From: Beta vulgaris subsp. vulgaris
Taxonomy: Eukaryota > Streptophyta > Magnoliopsida > Caryophyllales > Amaranthaceae
Direction of reading: 5' to 3'
Assembly (NCBI RefSeq): GCF_026745355.1
Contig: NC_079204.1
Span: 54,451,767-54,515,766, forward strand
DNA: 64,000 nucleotides
The number at the start of each line of letters is the position of its first letter. The stretch's first letter is position 1. This document shows, in pieces, positions 1 through 12,150 of this stretch. The position numbers and the translations under genes are program-made. Under the pieces are notes generated by a model. The model was not told where the DNA came from. It saw only the letters and a program-made list of their open reading frames with translations, and did not search any database.

Positions 1-2
1 GC

Positions 3-740
3 CGTTTGATCTTGCGTATGCATCATCTACATAAGATTTCTACGACTTACCCCACTTTTGAGGAGGACGGCAGTGTCCGTTCCTTCGTACCTATTGTCAT
101 TGGGGGACTAGTCACCCACATCGCGTGTCATTTCGGCCATGTTGAGATTCGGGCCAATGTTGTTCCGGGGCCTTCTTACCTTGACCTTGACCACTTCTTA
201 TGCGCCCGGTACATTGTCCCTAGTGGTCGGCATTATAGGTGGATGATTGCCACTAAGCAATCTATACTTCTTCCCAACCCCACCTTAGCCCAGCCGCTTA
301 TAGAGGATGCCCACGCTCCACCTACCTATCTCCTTCCTATTGGAGATGCGGCCCACCCACCTGAGACTGGTCCCGTTCCTGAGCCTCCACATGTATATCG
401 TAGGCGAGAGCCCGCCCCCTTCATGCCCTCCTCTTCTTCCATACCCTCATCCTCTACCCAACCCCCTCCCCCCACTACTGACTTTGAGGGGATGCTGAGT
501 GTTCTGCAGCGTATGGAACTGAATATGACTGCCAACACTCAAGCTCTAGAGCGCCTAGAGCGCCGTGTCGACACCATCTACGATGACCAGCGCCTTGCTA
601 TGTTTCCTATCTATGATGATTATTGCACGCTTGGTACGATCGCTCCGGCTGGTCCCCATCCCAGTTGGTATACATGGAACCCCGCCTATGGCGGTGCTGG
701 AGGGAGTGGCGCAGGCACCGGTACTCAGCATGCATGCTGA
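3..740 (+). CDS. Athila ORF1-like retrotransposon protein, C-terminal part
   Basis: An open frame enters from the left window edge and runs about 245 codons to a TGA at 738-740. The first ~90 residues look like the conserved part of the 'Arabidopsis retrotransposon ORF-1/Athila' protein family: a globular segment with the words ISTTYPTFEEDG and LDHFLCARYI. It is followed by a proline/serine-rich linker (about residues 95-160) and a short likely coiled coil (about 165-195, ERLERRVDTIYDD). The tail is glycine-rich. I chose no start codon because the frame is open to the edge and the true start is outside the window. The role of this protein in plant elements is not well established (gag-like or env-position ORF). 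It is not a host gene. Confidence 0.6.
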   Translation, partial: RLILRMHHLHKISTTYPTFEEDGSVRSFVPIVIGGLVTHIACHFGHVEIRANVVPGPSYLDLDHFLCARYIVPSGRHYRWMIATKQSILLPNPTLAQPLIEDAHAPPTYLLPIGDAAHPPETGPVPEPPHVYRRREPAPFMPSSSSIPSSSTQPPPPTTDFEGMLSVLQRMELNMTANTQALERLERRVDTIYDDQRLAMFPIYDDYCTLGTIAPAGPHPSWYTWNPAYGGAGGSGAGTGTQHAC

Positions 741-2447
741 TGAGACCGCTGATGGTGCTCATGATTCTATGGCCGACTGAAGGCCGTGTTCCTTTCCTTC
801 TTCTTGTTGCAATGCGGACATTGCCAAGTTCAGCTTGGGGGAGGATTTCCACCGTACATATGGTATTTTCTATCACTCTTTAGGTAGTTTACAGCTTTCG
901 TAGTTTAGTTTAGCATAGTTTTTCTTTTGTGTGTCTTGTGTGTTTTTTTTTATTATTATTTTTCCTTTCTTTCTTTTTCTTTTCTTTCATTTTTTCGTTG
1001 TTTGCTTTGTTTTCAGTGTTTGTGTGATGTGTGAAGCTTAAAAAAAAAAAAAAAAAAAAAAAAATCTGAAAAAAAAAAAGAAGAGAAAAATCAAAGTCAA
1101 GGTTGACTAGTTGTTTCCGTGTGCCCCATATTATCATAATGCTGTTTTGATTTTGGATTGTTGATAGGCACGAAACAATGATTGATCACCAAGGCATGGC
1201 ATAACTGTACTTAGATCTATGATAAGAATCAAAATTGTGGCACTCTATATGTCCTGCAAGCATGTTTAGGCTTAACTGTGAGCTTCTGTGCCTTAACATT
1301 ATGCCTTTCTTGTGTGTATGCCCACTTCATGAGGGATGCTAGAACTTGTGTTTTCTCTCCATTGATGCATTAGCTATACAATGTTTGAACAATATGACTC
1401 ACGTAGGAATTTGCACCAAAAGACCAAACAACCTTCCTTGCATTCATTTCCCCTAGTTAACCACTCTGAGCTGAGCCTGTTTCTTTTGACAACCACATTA
1501 TGAGCTCCTCATTTCCCCAAAAATACGCCTCTTTACCATTGGTAGTTTAGTATTTAGGAATTTTTGGTTGACTAACTTGTGGATTATGAAATTGGTTGTT
1601 GGTATGAATGCAAAGATAGCAAGAAAGAGAACAATTATGATTAACTACATGTGCAAAAGAAATTCTTCTCTATCCTCATTAGCTAGTAGCTAAAGTAGAG
1701 AACTCCTAAAAACAAGACAAGTAAGGTTTCCAAGAGCAAAATATGAATATCAATTTGAAAAAAAAAAAAATTCTAAGAGAAAGAGATCTCATTGTGAATT
1801 ATGTCATATGGGAAGTCATTACTTGGGTTATGTGAAAAGATAAAGGAGATAAAATGAAAGAAAAATGGTTATAGTTGTGTTGCAATTTATATATTGCGTG
1901 GGATGTTTCGTACAAAAGTTGTAGTAATACTTCACTACCTTAAGCACCACATTCCCAAATATTTGCCACACCTACCACCCAAACCCCATTACAACCTTAA
2001 TCGAGTCATATGATTTGTTTGCGTGTATAACTACCTGATGTGGAGAGATGATACAAGCCTATGGACTAACTTGGTGAAGTGGAGCAATTGAGCGCCATAT
2101 ATCACCCTTCAAACACACGAGTATGAGAGTAGGGACGGGTACTGGGGATGGAAAGAAGCAGTCATTTTAACTGCTTGGAGAGTGCTTTACAAATGAGTGG
2201 CGAGTCCCCTGGTGAGATCCTTCTCATTGATTTGCAGAGAATATTTAGTGGCCTCTCTTGATTCTTATCCCTGATTGGTATTTTTTGTCGAACCTTACCG
2301 ATTATGATTTGTGGTGTGTTTGGATTCGATCTATTGTCATTTTAAGAATTTTATGATGGGATGAAACCACTATTGATGCCTTGAACTGTTGATTTTCAGA
2401 CATGTTTTGCTTAGGGACAAGCAAAAGTCTAGCTTGAGGGAGTTTGA
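741..2447 (+). other. Non-coding 3' internal region of the retrotransposon
   Basis: No reading frame of note is present. The stretch holds a pyrimidine-rich tract (about 918-1010), an A-run (about 1041-1064), scattered AT-rich sequence, and purine tracts at 832-845 and 2431-2447. The latter directly precedes the LTR and is the likely plus-strand priming site. The interval is best read as the untranslated 3' part of the element rather than host DNA. Confidence 0.55.
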
Positions 2448-3257
2448 TGTGTCTATTTTATATAGAATTTTACCCCCGTTCCCCATGAATTATTGGTATT
2501 AATTGCGTTCTTCGGAGCCCTTTTTAGTACTAATGTATGTCTTGTAGTGTGTTTGTGCTTTCAGACTGATTATTGTAGGAACAAACATATTTCGCTGCAT
2601 TTCTTACTCTTTGGAACCACTGCAAGAGACGGGAAGTCATGACGCGTTGAGAGCCCAAAAACCTGGTAACCGCCCGACCGGACGACATCTGCCCCGGCTG
2701 GTCGGGCGAGTTTCACTTAGTTAAAAATCAGAGGCTGAAGTAATCCGAGAGAATTGCTCCCGCGCCCGACCGGGCGAAATCTGCCCGGGCCGGTCGGGCG
2801 AACTTTACTTGGCGCATTTTCAGAAAAGTTAAGCTGCCAGGCCATCTTTACATGCGGGCCCGACCGGGCGAAATCCGCCCGGGCGGTCGGGCGAGGCGAA
2901 TGAAGAACTGCTGAAAAGCGCCCGGCCAGGCGCGACGAAGGAAAAATAACACCTGACGACCGCCCGACCGGGCAAAATCCACCCGACCGGTCGGACGAGA
3001 CGATCTTTGATAGTTGTGAATGCCTTATTCGGCCGTTTTTACGTTGATATTTGCTCCCCTTCTTGGCTTTTCGACCACATTTCCCAAAATATGATCCATA
3101 CCCTAAACTTTCTCATTGAATTGCGGTTTCTTCTTGAAGGTGCTTTGAAATTTCAATTGGGACTCTTGGACACATACTTGGATTTCCTCAATCAAGTCCC
3201 CTACATCAATCAATCTTGTACTTCACGTGGTATAGACTTCCATCGTTTGGTTCCTTG
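2448..3257 (+). repeat. 3' LTR of the Athila-like element (right end approximate)
   Basis: It begins TGTGTCTATTTTATATAG immediately after the polypurine tract. A block of GC-rich palindromic repeats follows (2671-2998) and then ordinary AT-moderate sequence with no coding potential. The 3' end is placed tentatively at a CA near 3257. The 5' LTR, needed to confirm both ends, is outside the window, so the end and the target-site duplication cannot be checked here. Confidence 0.6.
2671..2998 (+). repeat. Five GC-rich palindromic repeats inside the LTR
   Basis: A roughly 38-bp unit, of the form CGCCCGACCGGGCGAAAT followed by CTGCCCGGGCCGGTCGGGCG, occurs near 2671-2709, 2763-2800, 2855-2893 and 2961-2998. 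A shortened copy lies near 2919-2937. Each unit is an imperfect inverted repeat able to fold into a strong hairpin. The units are separated by 40-60 bp of unrelated sequence. They stand out in an otherwise AT-rich window and lie in the presumed U3 part of the LTR. Their function is unknown. Confidence 0.85.
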
Positions 3258-3589
3258 CACGAAAAGTGAGAAAAGAAAAAATGAACTTGGAAGGTGTAGG
3301 ATGGATGGGAGAAAGGAAAGAGAAAGGTGAAGAACAGAGAGGAATATATGACATTCCTTCCTTTGAGAAGTAAAACGTTTTCCACCCTTGGCAGAACTAT
3401 TTTTCCACCATTTGAAATTCTATTATCCACTCTTTACAAACCAAGCAAAAAAAATAGAAAAAGAACTTTTCTAAAAAATGTGGTCCTCCCAATCAACATT
3501 CTCTATATGAAAAGGCAAAGAGAAAACAGTCCAATGTTATTTCAACTTCCAATAGACAAAAAATATCTATTTGTCAGAAAATCTGTTAC

Positions 3590-6500
3590 CTGGCTTAAGG
3601 GGATTGATGGTCTGAACTTTCCAACTAAACCAGTCAGAGAATGCTCTGGAAGTTCCCAAATTCTAAAGAAGCCCAATATATGATCGATTCTATAAGCTGT
3701 GAAATACTTCGCCATCTAAGACAAGGGAAATAAAACAGAGAACATCTGATTTAACATAAAATCCACACATAGTTGGAGAAGCTAATGAGTACAGTAATAA
3801 TACAGTGAAGTCTCTCAAACCTGAGTCAAACGACCACGCCACCATCCATAGTTGTCTTTTGACATTTCCTCCCAATTATAAGTCGGAAAACCCCAATTCT
3901 GCCCATTTTTATCAAAATAATCAGGTGGTGCTCCAGTTGATGTGTTCATCCGAAACAAGTTTGGATAGACCCAAGTATCAACACTGTTCCTGTCTACACC
4001 AATTGGGAGGTCTCCCTTCAACACCACTCCTTTTTTCCTTGCATATTCAGCAGCCTCTGATAGCTGCAATTACGTCCTTTCATGAGAAAGCAAGACCCAA
4101 ATTTCAGCTAATAACATACTCTTGGAATAAAGTTCACTCTACTCACTTGTACATGCAAATGATATTGTATGTAATAGTGGAAGCAAATGATGCTGTAGTG
4201 GGGACTGTCTTCTGAGACAAGTTTCTCAAGCTGCAGAAGCAGAAACCTTCTGTTAATATACTACTCACAATCAGATAGTAGCTTTAATTAAAAGTGTAAA
4301 CAGGCCTCTCCATCACTCTGCATACATGCCCTACAAGCCAGCATCTTGTTTAAAGGTTGTAATAGAAACAAACAATCAGAAAGCAACTTGTTTACCTTCT
4401 CTTCAGAAAAATGGGAAAAACGGCCCCACTGACTATGATTCGAGGTGTCAAAGAAATCCCGCAGAAAACAGAAGGCTGCATAAGGTTTCAGCCACTCCTT
4501 TTCATCATAAAAAAGTGGGTTAGATGGCATGACCCAAAATCCAAAACTAGAGAATAAAAATATCATTTCAATAAGTATCTAAAGGGTGCCTCGAAGAACC
4601 TCATTCTCAGAAAAGAACTCCTGGAAGGAGCTGGATTTAAGTATCAGATCCTTTTCCAGCGAGAAAATCTTCTTAGCAATAGAAAGTTTGGTGGACATTG
4701 TGGCCTCATAATCAACATCCTGCAGAGCCATAAAAAAAAAAAAAAGCATTTGTGCACTTATTTTCTTTGTCATTATTAATTAGAATCTTTGGCATACACA
4801 AGATTATATCTAGCAGACCCATCGTAAACAGCTGAGTATTTGCATGCCTATTCAACTGCATATCTACTAAAAAGACAAAAGGCATCCTTTAAAGAGAAGA
4901 ATCCATAAGGTCTCAGCAAGAAAACACATAACAGATCCATATAGAACATAAAAAGTCATTTAGTCTAGCTGTTGGCTTATTTGGGAGAAAACTGGGTCCG
5001 GACTGGTTTCTCTTTAGGATTTGTTTTGTTTTTTAAGCATAACTTTGTGTTCCCACGTCCATTTGAGGAACTTTTATTGCATTCGCATTGTTTTGCAAGA
5101 CTATACAGCAGTGAAGATGCAACACAAAAGAACATGTTGAAGATAGTACAATGAAGGCAGCCCAGTATTTATCGCACTAAGGCTATATCACTCATAGATA
5201 GTTGTATATTTTGTAAAATCAGGAAGTACCCAGTTTTGGGCACATCTCATCAGCCAGGGAGTTCTACCTGGATCAATTCTCATCTAGGGAATGTGGCGGG
5301 AGGGGCTTGGGGGGGAGAGCTTGTTTGCCAAGTGTTCACCTGAGATAGTTGCATTGGTAAGGCTTATACATAGTTTCATACCTAATTAAAAATCACAGCC
5401 CAATATGTATCCCACTAATGCTATATAATGAACATTGTAGGAGATTTTTTTCTTTCTACCAAATAGCTTAGCAATATACTCCTTCCCATATGAAGTACTA
5501 CATATGAAAGGGAAGGTCCCAAGGTCCCCCCCCCCCCCCCCCCCTCCTCTCTCTCTCTCTCTCTCTCTCTCACTTTCACACTCACAAACACACACACACA
5601 CACACACACAAACACATACAGAATAAAAATTTCAAGATCTTGCACTGGGCCATTGGGCCATATCAACCTTAATTCCAGCAAGCTATTCTCCACTTAAGCA
5701 CAACCTCGGTACCTCACACAGATATATAAAATGGATTTAAACGCCGTGAAAGAGAAAGCTCCTGATCAGTGACCACACTTAAATTTTTCAGCAAGTTACA
5801 TTATCGAATAAAGTAATAAGAGAGTACCTTTAAATCCAGTGTTTCTTTTGCCTTCACAATCTCTTGCTGCAGGAATCAGAACAACCGAACAGACTATGAA
5901 AAATTACTCGATAACAAAATGGGACTAGGAAGCATTCACTAGATTCAAGGGAGAATTCATTGTATGAAACAAAGAGTGACAGGTTTGGGGCACCTTAATT
6001 TCTTCAGGAATATTCTCTGAAAGCGCCTGAATTCTCAGATACAAGGGATGCAATGCAAATACAGAGAGAGAGCTGCAAGAAGATGGAGAAAGGAATCACT
6101 TTTACTGATAAGAAGTATTAGATGAGAGAGGCTTCTAAAAGTGGTGGTAACCCGATATATACACACACACACACACACACATAATAGGAAAAGAGACAAA
6201 GAAAACAGCCCCCTAAACCTTGTTGGCTAGCATTTCTAATTCTATAAAAAGAGAAAATGCATTATGCAAATCAGAGTCAAAATTACCCACTCAAGAAGTG
6301 ATTTTTGACATGAATTTGTTTTTTGTCCATGAAAAAATTCTAGATAACATGGAAAAATAGCATAAATGACTAATCAATTGACAATTCCAGGATATCAAGC
6401 CTAACCTGTAAGGGTATGAATCCCACCACATTTTATGTACAGAGGTGTCATTGATTGGTAATAGTTGAACTAAATGGAAACCTGAGGCGACAGCCCAGTC

Positions 6501-8609
6501 AACAAGTAACTTCAGATCAAGAAACTCCCCAACTCCGATATCATCTTCTGATCGAACTGAAAACATAGGGATTGCCATGCCAGAACCCCGCCATGGCATT
6601 TCCTGACATTACAAGCCAACAAAGCTATATTAAAAAAGATTGACGTGATGTCTAAAAGACTCAACGTTCCATTAAAAAGAGCTTACCCGCAGCATCCCGT
6701 CTGAGAGAAAGACATATCTTGCTTGGTTACACAGTGTTTCCACTGAAAGCTCTCTATTCGACCCTATCTCAATAGCAAAATGTCCAGCATTGTCATATTT
6801 CCCATATCTGTATGTGAGATAATAGCTAAGGAATTGAAATAAATCGAAATTCGGGTAAGAAACAATGAATCTTTATAAAGAAATCACCAATAAGGAATGA
6901 GGTAGCCAGACCATAATCGGCAAGGTCCTCAGGCTACCTCTTCTAGGAACTTCAAAAGGATATTTTATAGGAAAATCTTCTTTTCCCATCACACAATCCG
7001 CCTGCCAAATCGAGTCACCAGCATAACTGAGCTTAAGACCACCCTCAGTCTTCCACTGCCCCAGCTTTTGAGGACTACCAATCACATAAACCTGCAAAAA
7101 TTAGAAGAAACAAGATTCAATGCATGTTGCAACTAAAATGGGAAAGAAAATTGAGAATAATATGGTCAAGAAAATAACCATATTTAACTATATAAGAAAA
7201 AAAAAAAGGACTCACAGATGTCCCTTCATCTATATTAGGACAGCAAATCTTGAAATGTACGAGCACTAGATCTGTTCAAGAGAACCAACCATCTAAATCA
7301 ATTAATAAATCCCAAATTGGAGACCAAAAAGAAATGACAAAGCAAAGTTCAGAAGCAAGAAAATTACCGTCAAGACCTAATTTATTTTGCAGGACGCCAA
7401 GGGGTCTCTCAACGATCAAGCTTGAAGTATTACGGAAGATGACATCTTTAAATGCACTAGTGAAAGGTAGAGCATCTGAACCAGTCTGGAAGTCGAATAT
7501 CATGCAAAATAATAATTAGTTTAAGGGTAATAAAAACCAAAACATCTTCTAGTATGCACCACTGTCCAGTGTCCACTAATTAGCTGTTAAGATTGTCAAA
7601 TAGCATCAAATCCTCAACAATAGTGTCAAGTTAGGCAGATGACTAACTGATGGTATGACTTTTAGTAGGTAACAGAACTAGTGAGCAGATACGTTGTCGG
7701 TAATTTTGACTCATCATCACTCGACTTGTCGGATTAACGTCAGGATTAAAGAGTAGTATAGAAGTACAAAATACGTAAACCCAGACCATATCTTGCATAT
7801 GAACTCTGTAGGGAAAAACCACTAAGTAGGGCCCACTCTACGGGTCTAAATGGGGGCACTAATGTATTTCCTTTCTCTTGTTTACATGCTCATGTGGTCT
7901 TTAAGTTTGTGACCCTAAATCATTCCTGCAATTTTGAACTAATTGTGGATGTCCTTCAAAATTGCTAGTGAAAGAGCAACTTATGTCCAAGTTTTCTTGC
8001 ACATTGTTTCTTTCTCTCTTCAATATGGATTAGTTCATGTAGTTTATCACCTTAAAATGCCGCAAGACAGCATTATCACAAAGATTGACTTATCGTCATC
8101 CAACCATGATAGAAGGCAATAATAGAAATATCCGAAAGCCAAGCCTCATGTAATGTTTAGTGGTAATTGCTCATATATTTGGTGGGGGAAGAGGTTAAAA
8201 GTTAGAAACGTAGGTTCCGAAGCATTCAGATATAAATACAAAGAACTTAAATTACCTGCCAAAGATCATGAAATTCCACAATTTCACCATCCTGTATACT
8301 ATCTGGCAACAAAAGTTTCCGCTTCTTCCCCATTTCCGACCTAAGTACATTCTTATCATCATCCACCACATAGTAACTATATTCACATTCAAACCCACTT
8401 GAAACATCAATGCTCCCACGCCATATGAGATCGCTACCTTCATTCACAGGACTCAATTGTAGACCCCTTCTCACATTCCATGAACCAAGTGATGGAACTG
8501 ACCCACACACAAGAAGGCTCTGACCCCATTGAGTAAAATATGGTATTCTGAAACTAACACTCACTGATTTTATTGCAGTTTCACTGGAAAACAATCCCAA
8601 ACCCACCAT
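3590..8609 (-). CDS. DPE2: 4-alpha-glucanotransferase DPE2 (disproportionating enzyme 2), 5' 13 exons only
   Basis: Cytosolic GH77 enzyme that moves a glucosyl unit from maltose to a glycan acceptor during night-time starch breakdown. Exons on the minus strand: 8609-8256, 7485-7368, 7265-7216, 7091-6964, 6813-6687, 6602-6406, 6072-5994, 5866-5828, 4719-4600, 4497-4396, 4230-4147, 4063-3821, 3715-3590. They are all in phase and give 589 codons against about 950 usual for the family. The start is the ATG at 8609 (MVGLGLFSSE). Two CBM20 starch-binding domains (about residues 12-118 and 155-255) precede the GH77 domain, which carries the DPE2-type insertion. The nucleophile aspartate is in YRIDHILGFF (about residue 558). 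The later acid/base glutamate and third catalytic aspartate are not in the window. Exon 13 ends in an intact donor, about 330 bp before the retroelement. A 5'UTR intron is likely (donor near 9118). Confidence 0.93.
5526..5611. repeat. Compound microsatellite (C)n-(CT)n-(AC)n in a DPE2 intron
   Basis: About 19 C residues, then CT repeats (about 5548-5571), then AC repeats (about 5587-5611). It sits inside the 1.1-kb intron between coding exons 8 and 9. A second AC tract lies at 6159-6182, in the intron after exon 6. Both are length-variable candidates. Confidence 0.9.
6814..6963 (-). other. U12-type AT-AC intron in DPE2
   Basis: The minus-strand intron begins ATATCCTTTT at 6963, which matches the U12 5' splice site, and ends CTCAC at 6814. 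A branch-site-like TTCCTTAGC lies about 13 nt from the end. Using these boundaries the codons join as PIKYRYGKYDN, in agreement with the DPE2 family. No GT-AG pair restores that frame. Length is 150 nt. Confidence 0.85.
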
Positions 8610-9420
8610 TTCTCCCAAAATGAGTGAGCTTCAGCTTTACTACCAATAATCTAGCATGAACAAAATGAAGATTGTCAAAGTTCCAAACAACTTACAATTG
8701 GATGCAACTGAAATCTCTGGAATTAAACTCAAATTCAGATTAACATTCTAAAACATCAGCACAAAATTAGCATAAGACAGCAATAATTTGGGAAATTAAG
8801 CAAACTCTAAAACATATACAACTAAAATTGAATACAACAAAGAAAATTACCCAGATGACAGGAAAATAGGAAAAAACTTCAAAACCCAATAAAAATAAAC
8901 AAATTACATGAGCAAAAAGAGTTCAACTTTTACCCAAAATCTTAGTCACTTGGAAAAAGGCAGAAAACCCAATAGACCCCAGTTTACAAAGTACTGAAAG
9001 AATCAGAATATTGACTAATTCACTAAAAAAATGCACAGTTAAAGTGAAGACCAAGATAATAAAATCTACTAAAATAAGAATTTAATAATAACACACACAA
9101 AATAAAAGTGCTACTTACTTAATCACCTTTTCTTGGATCAAAACCCCAGTAAAGTTCCCACCTTTATACAGTAGCTATGAAAAAATGCAGGATTTTGAGC
9201 AAATTATACAAATACAATGACAGAACTAAAAAGGCAAAATCTGGATTTCCACATAACTGAAGATATTGTTTCTTGAACTAAAAAAAACACTGAATTTCCA
9301 AATTTTGTGTAGAGCAAAAAAATATCTCTTGCGGTGGGGCTGCTAATAATTAGCGAATGGAGAGGAGAGAGAAAGAGAAGGGATCCAAATTCCAAGATTC
9401 TGAGCCTTGAATTCTGGAAA
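8610..9420 (-). promoter_or_regulatory. 5' leader and likely promoter side of DPE2
   Basis: There is no coding potential. On the minus strand a strong donor (TTAA then GTAAGTAG, near 9118) and an acceptor near 8650 (TTCATGCTAG) suggest one intron in the 5'UTR. Poly-T/A tracts at 9428-9470 may mark the upstream promoter. I see no convincing TATA box. The boundaries are inferred. Confidence 0.4.
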
Positions 9421-12026
9421 AATTATCAATTTTTTTTTTTGGTGGAATTTTTTTTTTTGTGAATTTTTTTATTATTGTGAAAATCAAAATTAAACCAGAA
9501 AAAATGAACGATAGATTGCAAAACAAAACAAAACAAAAATGATTCCTTTCACAAAAAACAACAAAATAAAAAATGTTTTAAAAAGGCAATTTGTATTTTG
9601 AGTGTGACTGGTGTTAAGTGTAGTAGAGTGAGGTCATAGATTTGTCTTTCTTCCTTTCTTTGTGGAGTCTTTGTGTTGAAATTCATCACGTTAGTCACTC
9701 AGCTGCTAATTGTCATTAGTTGATGCATGATTATAGTCCATTTTATTATAATTAACCTGACAATTACATGTGTTAAGTGGAATTATAGTAATTTATCATA
9801 AAATCGATTTTATGTTGACTTTAAGTTTCAAATCTTTCTTGATAATTGATTTAGTCTTTTGAGTGATGAGAATTTCTTGTTTTCTTACTAGAGTTGTGTA
9901 TGGGTTGGGAGAACATGGCACGTCGTGAGTTTTGCCCCGTACGAGCATGATGTTGGATCGAAATTGCATATGAAGCGTGGTGTGGATTTTGGGCAGTATA
10001 TGAACATAATTCTCAAATGAACAAAGTCTCCATTATACTTTTAGGACTTAGGAGATTTTTAAGTGTACTCTTTCATATGTGTTTGCAAATTTGAGCAAAA
10101 TATGTAACGTGTGCAAAAATATGTGTTTTGGAGCATAAAATTCTTGATGCTATTGAGAGAACAAAAAATATGTACAAGTACTGTTGGTTGATTTGCATAT
10201 CTTCCCGTTTACTTTTAACTAGCTAGTAAAAATAAAGGGAGGGGTCCTTTTAAAAAAAAGAAGGGGAAAAGAAGAAGCTTGAGATAGGTTGATATTGTAC
10301 ATAGGATGGCTTCTTCAAGATCTGCTTGTCACAACTTTTTATCCTGTTTTAGGCCTACTGACTCGGCACGTGTCGTACTTATTTAATTCTTATTTTCTGT
10401 TGCAATGTCTCCAAACAGAACTCTTCATCTCTCAATTAAGATTAATCTCTCTCCATCACACTAAGTATTTATTCCACCGTTTTTTCAGACTATTATTTCC
10501 TCTCTATATTTACCATTAATAGTTGAACTATGTTGTTAATTAAAATCATATATATGCCATCCAAATGCATGATTATATTTTATGTGAAAATATGAATCTA
10601 TACTTCGTTGGATTTAGTATTTTTAATCATGAAAACGTAAAAAAAACTTTAAACAAGTTGCTTATCACTTTGACTTGCTTTTGATTGCAAGTTATCTAAA
10701 TCAAAACTTCAAGACGTTCTTTTCATAAATAAGTAAACCTCGAGATGTTTAGTGAGAGATAAAGAAGGTAAAGACAATAAGAAATTAAATACATTAGCCA
10801 TAAGTATAATCTCACTCATTTGTCGTAGGAGAAAGACTCTCAATGAAAGACACTATATATTATGAAAAGTTCTTATGTAGATTAATAATCATAATCTTCC
10901 CATTTAAAGCACGCGATGAGTTGACTATATATATCCCCTGAACAAGAAAATATTATATATAAACAGTGATGTGTCTGTTGAATTTGTCTTGTAAGAGACT
11001 GTTTACTTTTAAATTAAATTTAGGTAATGATAAGTAAAAAATAAAAATAGCCCAACAATGACTAAGTTAATTTCTTTTGATGACTAATTTTATTCATTTA
11101 GTGACTAGGGTCTACTTTTATATCAAAATTAAATTGTCTCTTTTAATAATTTTTGTTTATCTGTTAGAGTTTTTTTCTCCTTTTGGAGAGGATTGGGCCC
11201 CCCGTATATCAATATATGATGCTCTTTCATGTGAATATGTGATAAAGAACTAGAGAAGGCCAAGGCCCGTGCTCTCACGTGGATCTTCGAATTATTTTAA
11301 ATATTCTACTTGGATATTCCATAATTCACAAAGTTACAGTCAAACAAATATAGGGATGAAATTATGAATAACGTGTGATTGTAAATAAATTTCATAAAAC
11401 TACACGTGAACAAGCTTTGGTTTATTAGCTCATTCCAATCATCAAACGTCTAAATTTTTTTTGTTTTCCTTTAATACACTTGCATATTTTTCCTTTTTGG
11501 TTCTTTTGAGATGCAAATGTTGATGCAAAAATAATGGTTCAACAAACTAATGGCTACATTTGGAAACATATGAATTTTGTGTTGGATATACGTCTTAAGT
11601 CCCGCATCGGGTAGATAAGAAATAGTTACCTAGTTTATAAGAGTTTTCGAACTATATTAGTATGAGGTTTTTGGTGAAAGAGCCCAAAAACAAATTCGTG
11701 CAGGCTAGATCCAAAGCAGACAATATCATACTAATAATACTAAAATGTTGCACTTATTAAGAGGGGGAGGGAGGGAAGAAAGATGAAGGGATCCCCTTCT
11801 CCAAAATCTACAACTGGTAGAAATTGAACGTATGACCTCAAAGTCGAAAGTTGAAACTCCTATCAACAACATTAATTACTACTTGAATATTATATATAAT
11901 AATATGTTGTTAATTTACTCTCCATATATATTTTCTAGCATATTAATAAAGATGTTAATTACCGAAGTTATATTTTGTCAAATATGAAGTCAAAATAAGT
12001 GATTTCAAAGAGATGAACATTATTTA
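9421..12026. other. AT-rich intergenic DNA
   Basis: No gene is seen. The ORFs here are short and of random composition. About 11581-11745 holds what looks like a worn dispersed repeat (it contains 'cccgcatcgggtagataag' and 'gacaatatcatactaat', words I associate with widespread plant repeats), but no ends can be defined. The remainder is low-complexity intergenic sequence. Confidence 0.5.
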
Positions 12027-12086
12027 ATGGTTGTTTGATATATATATATATATAATATATATATATATATATTATATATATATTAT

Positions 12087-12150
<64 letters not shown>

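Larger units (their letters stand above)
1..3257 (+). mobile_element. 3' part of an Athila-type (Ty3/gypsy) LTR retrotransposon, cut by the window start
   Basis: From left to right the sequence shows the end of an open reading frame, about 1.7 kb of non-coding DNA, a purine-rich tract (2431-2447, agcttgagggagtttga) and then a TGTGTC start of a long terminal repeat at 2448. A second polypurine-like stretch lies at 832-845. A long 3' non-coding region ahead of the LTR is known from the Athila/Calypso and Tat groups of plant gypsy elements. The right end is uncertain: a CA near 3257 is my best guess and the LTR could end some tens of bases either side. No reverse transcriptase or integrase is in the window, so assignment to Athila rests on the terminal ORF and architecture. 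The element is antisense to DPE2 and lies inside or just after a DPE2 intron. Confidence 0.75.
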
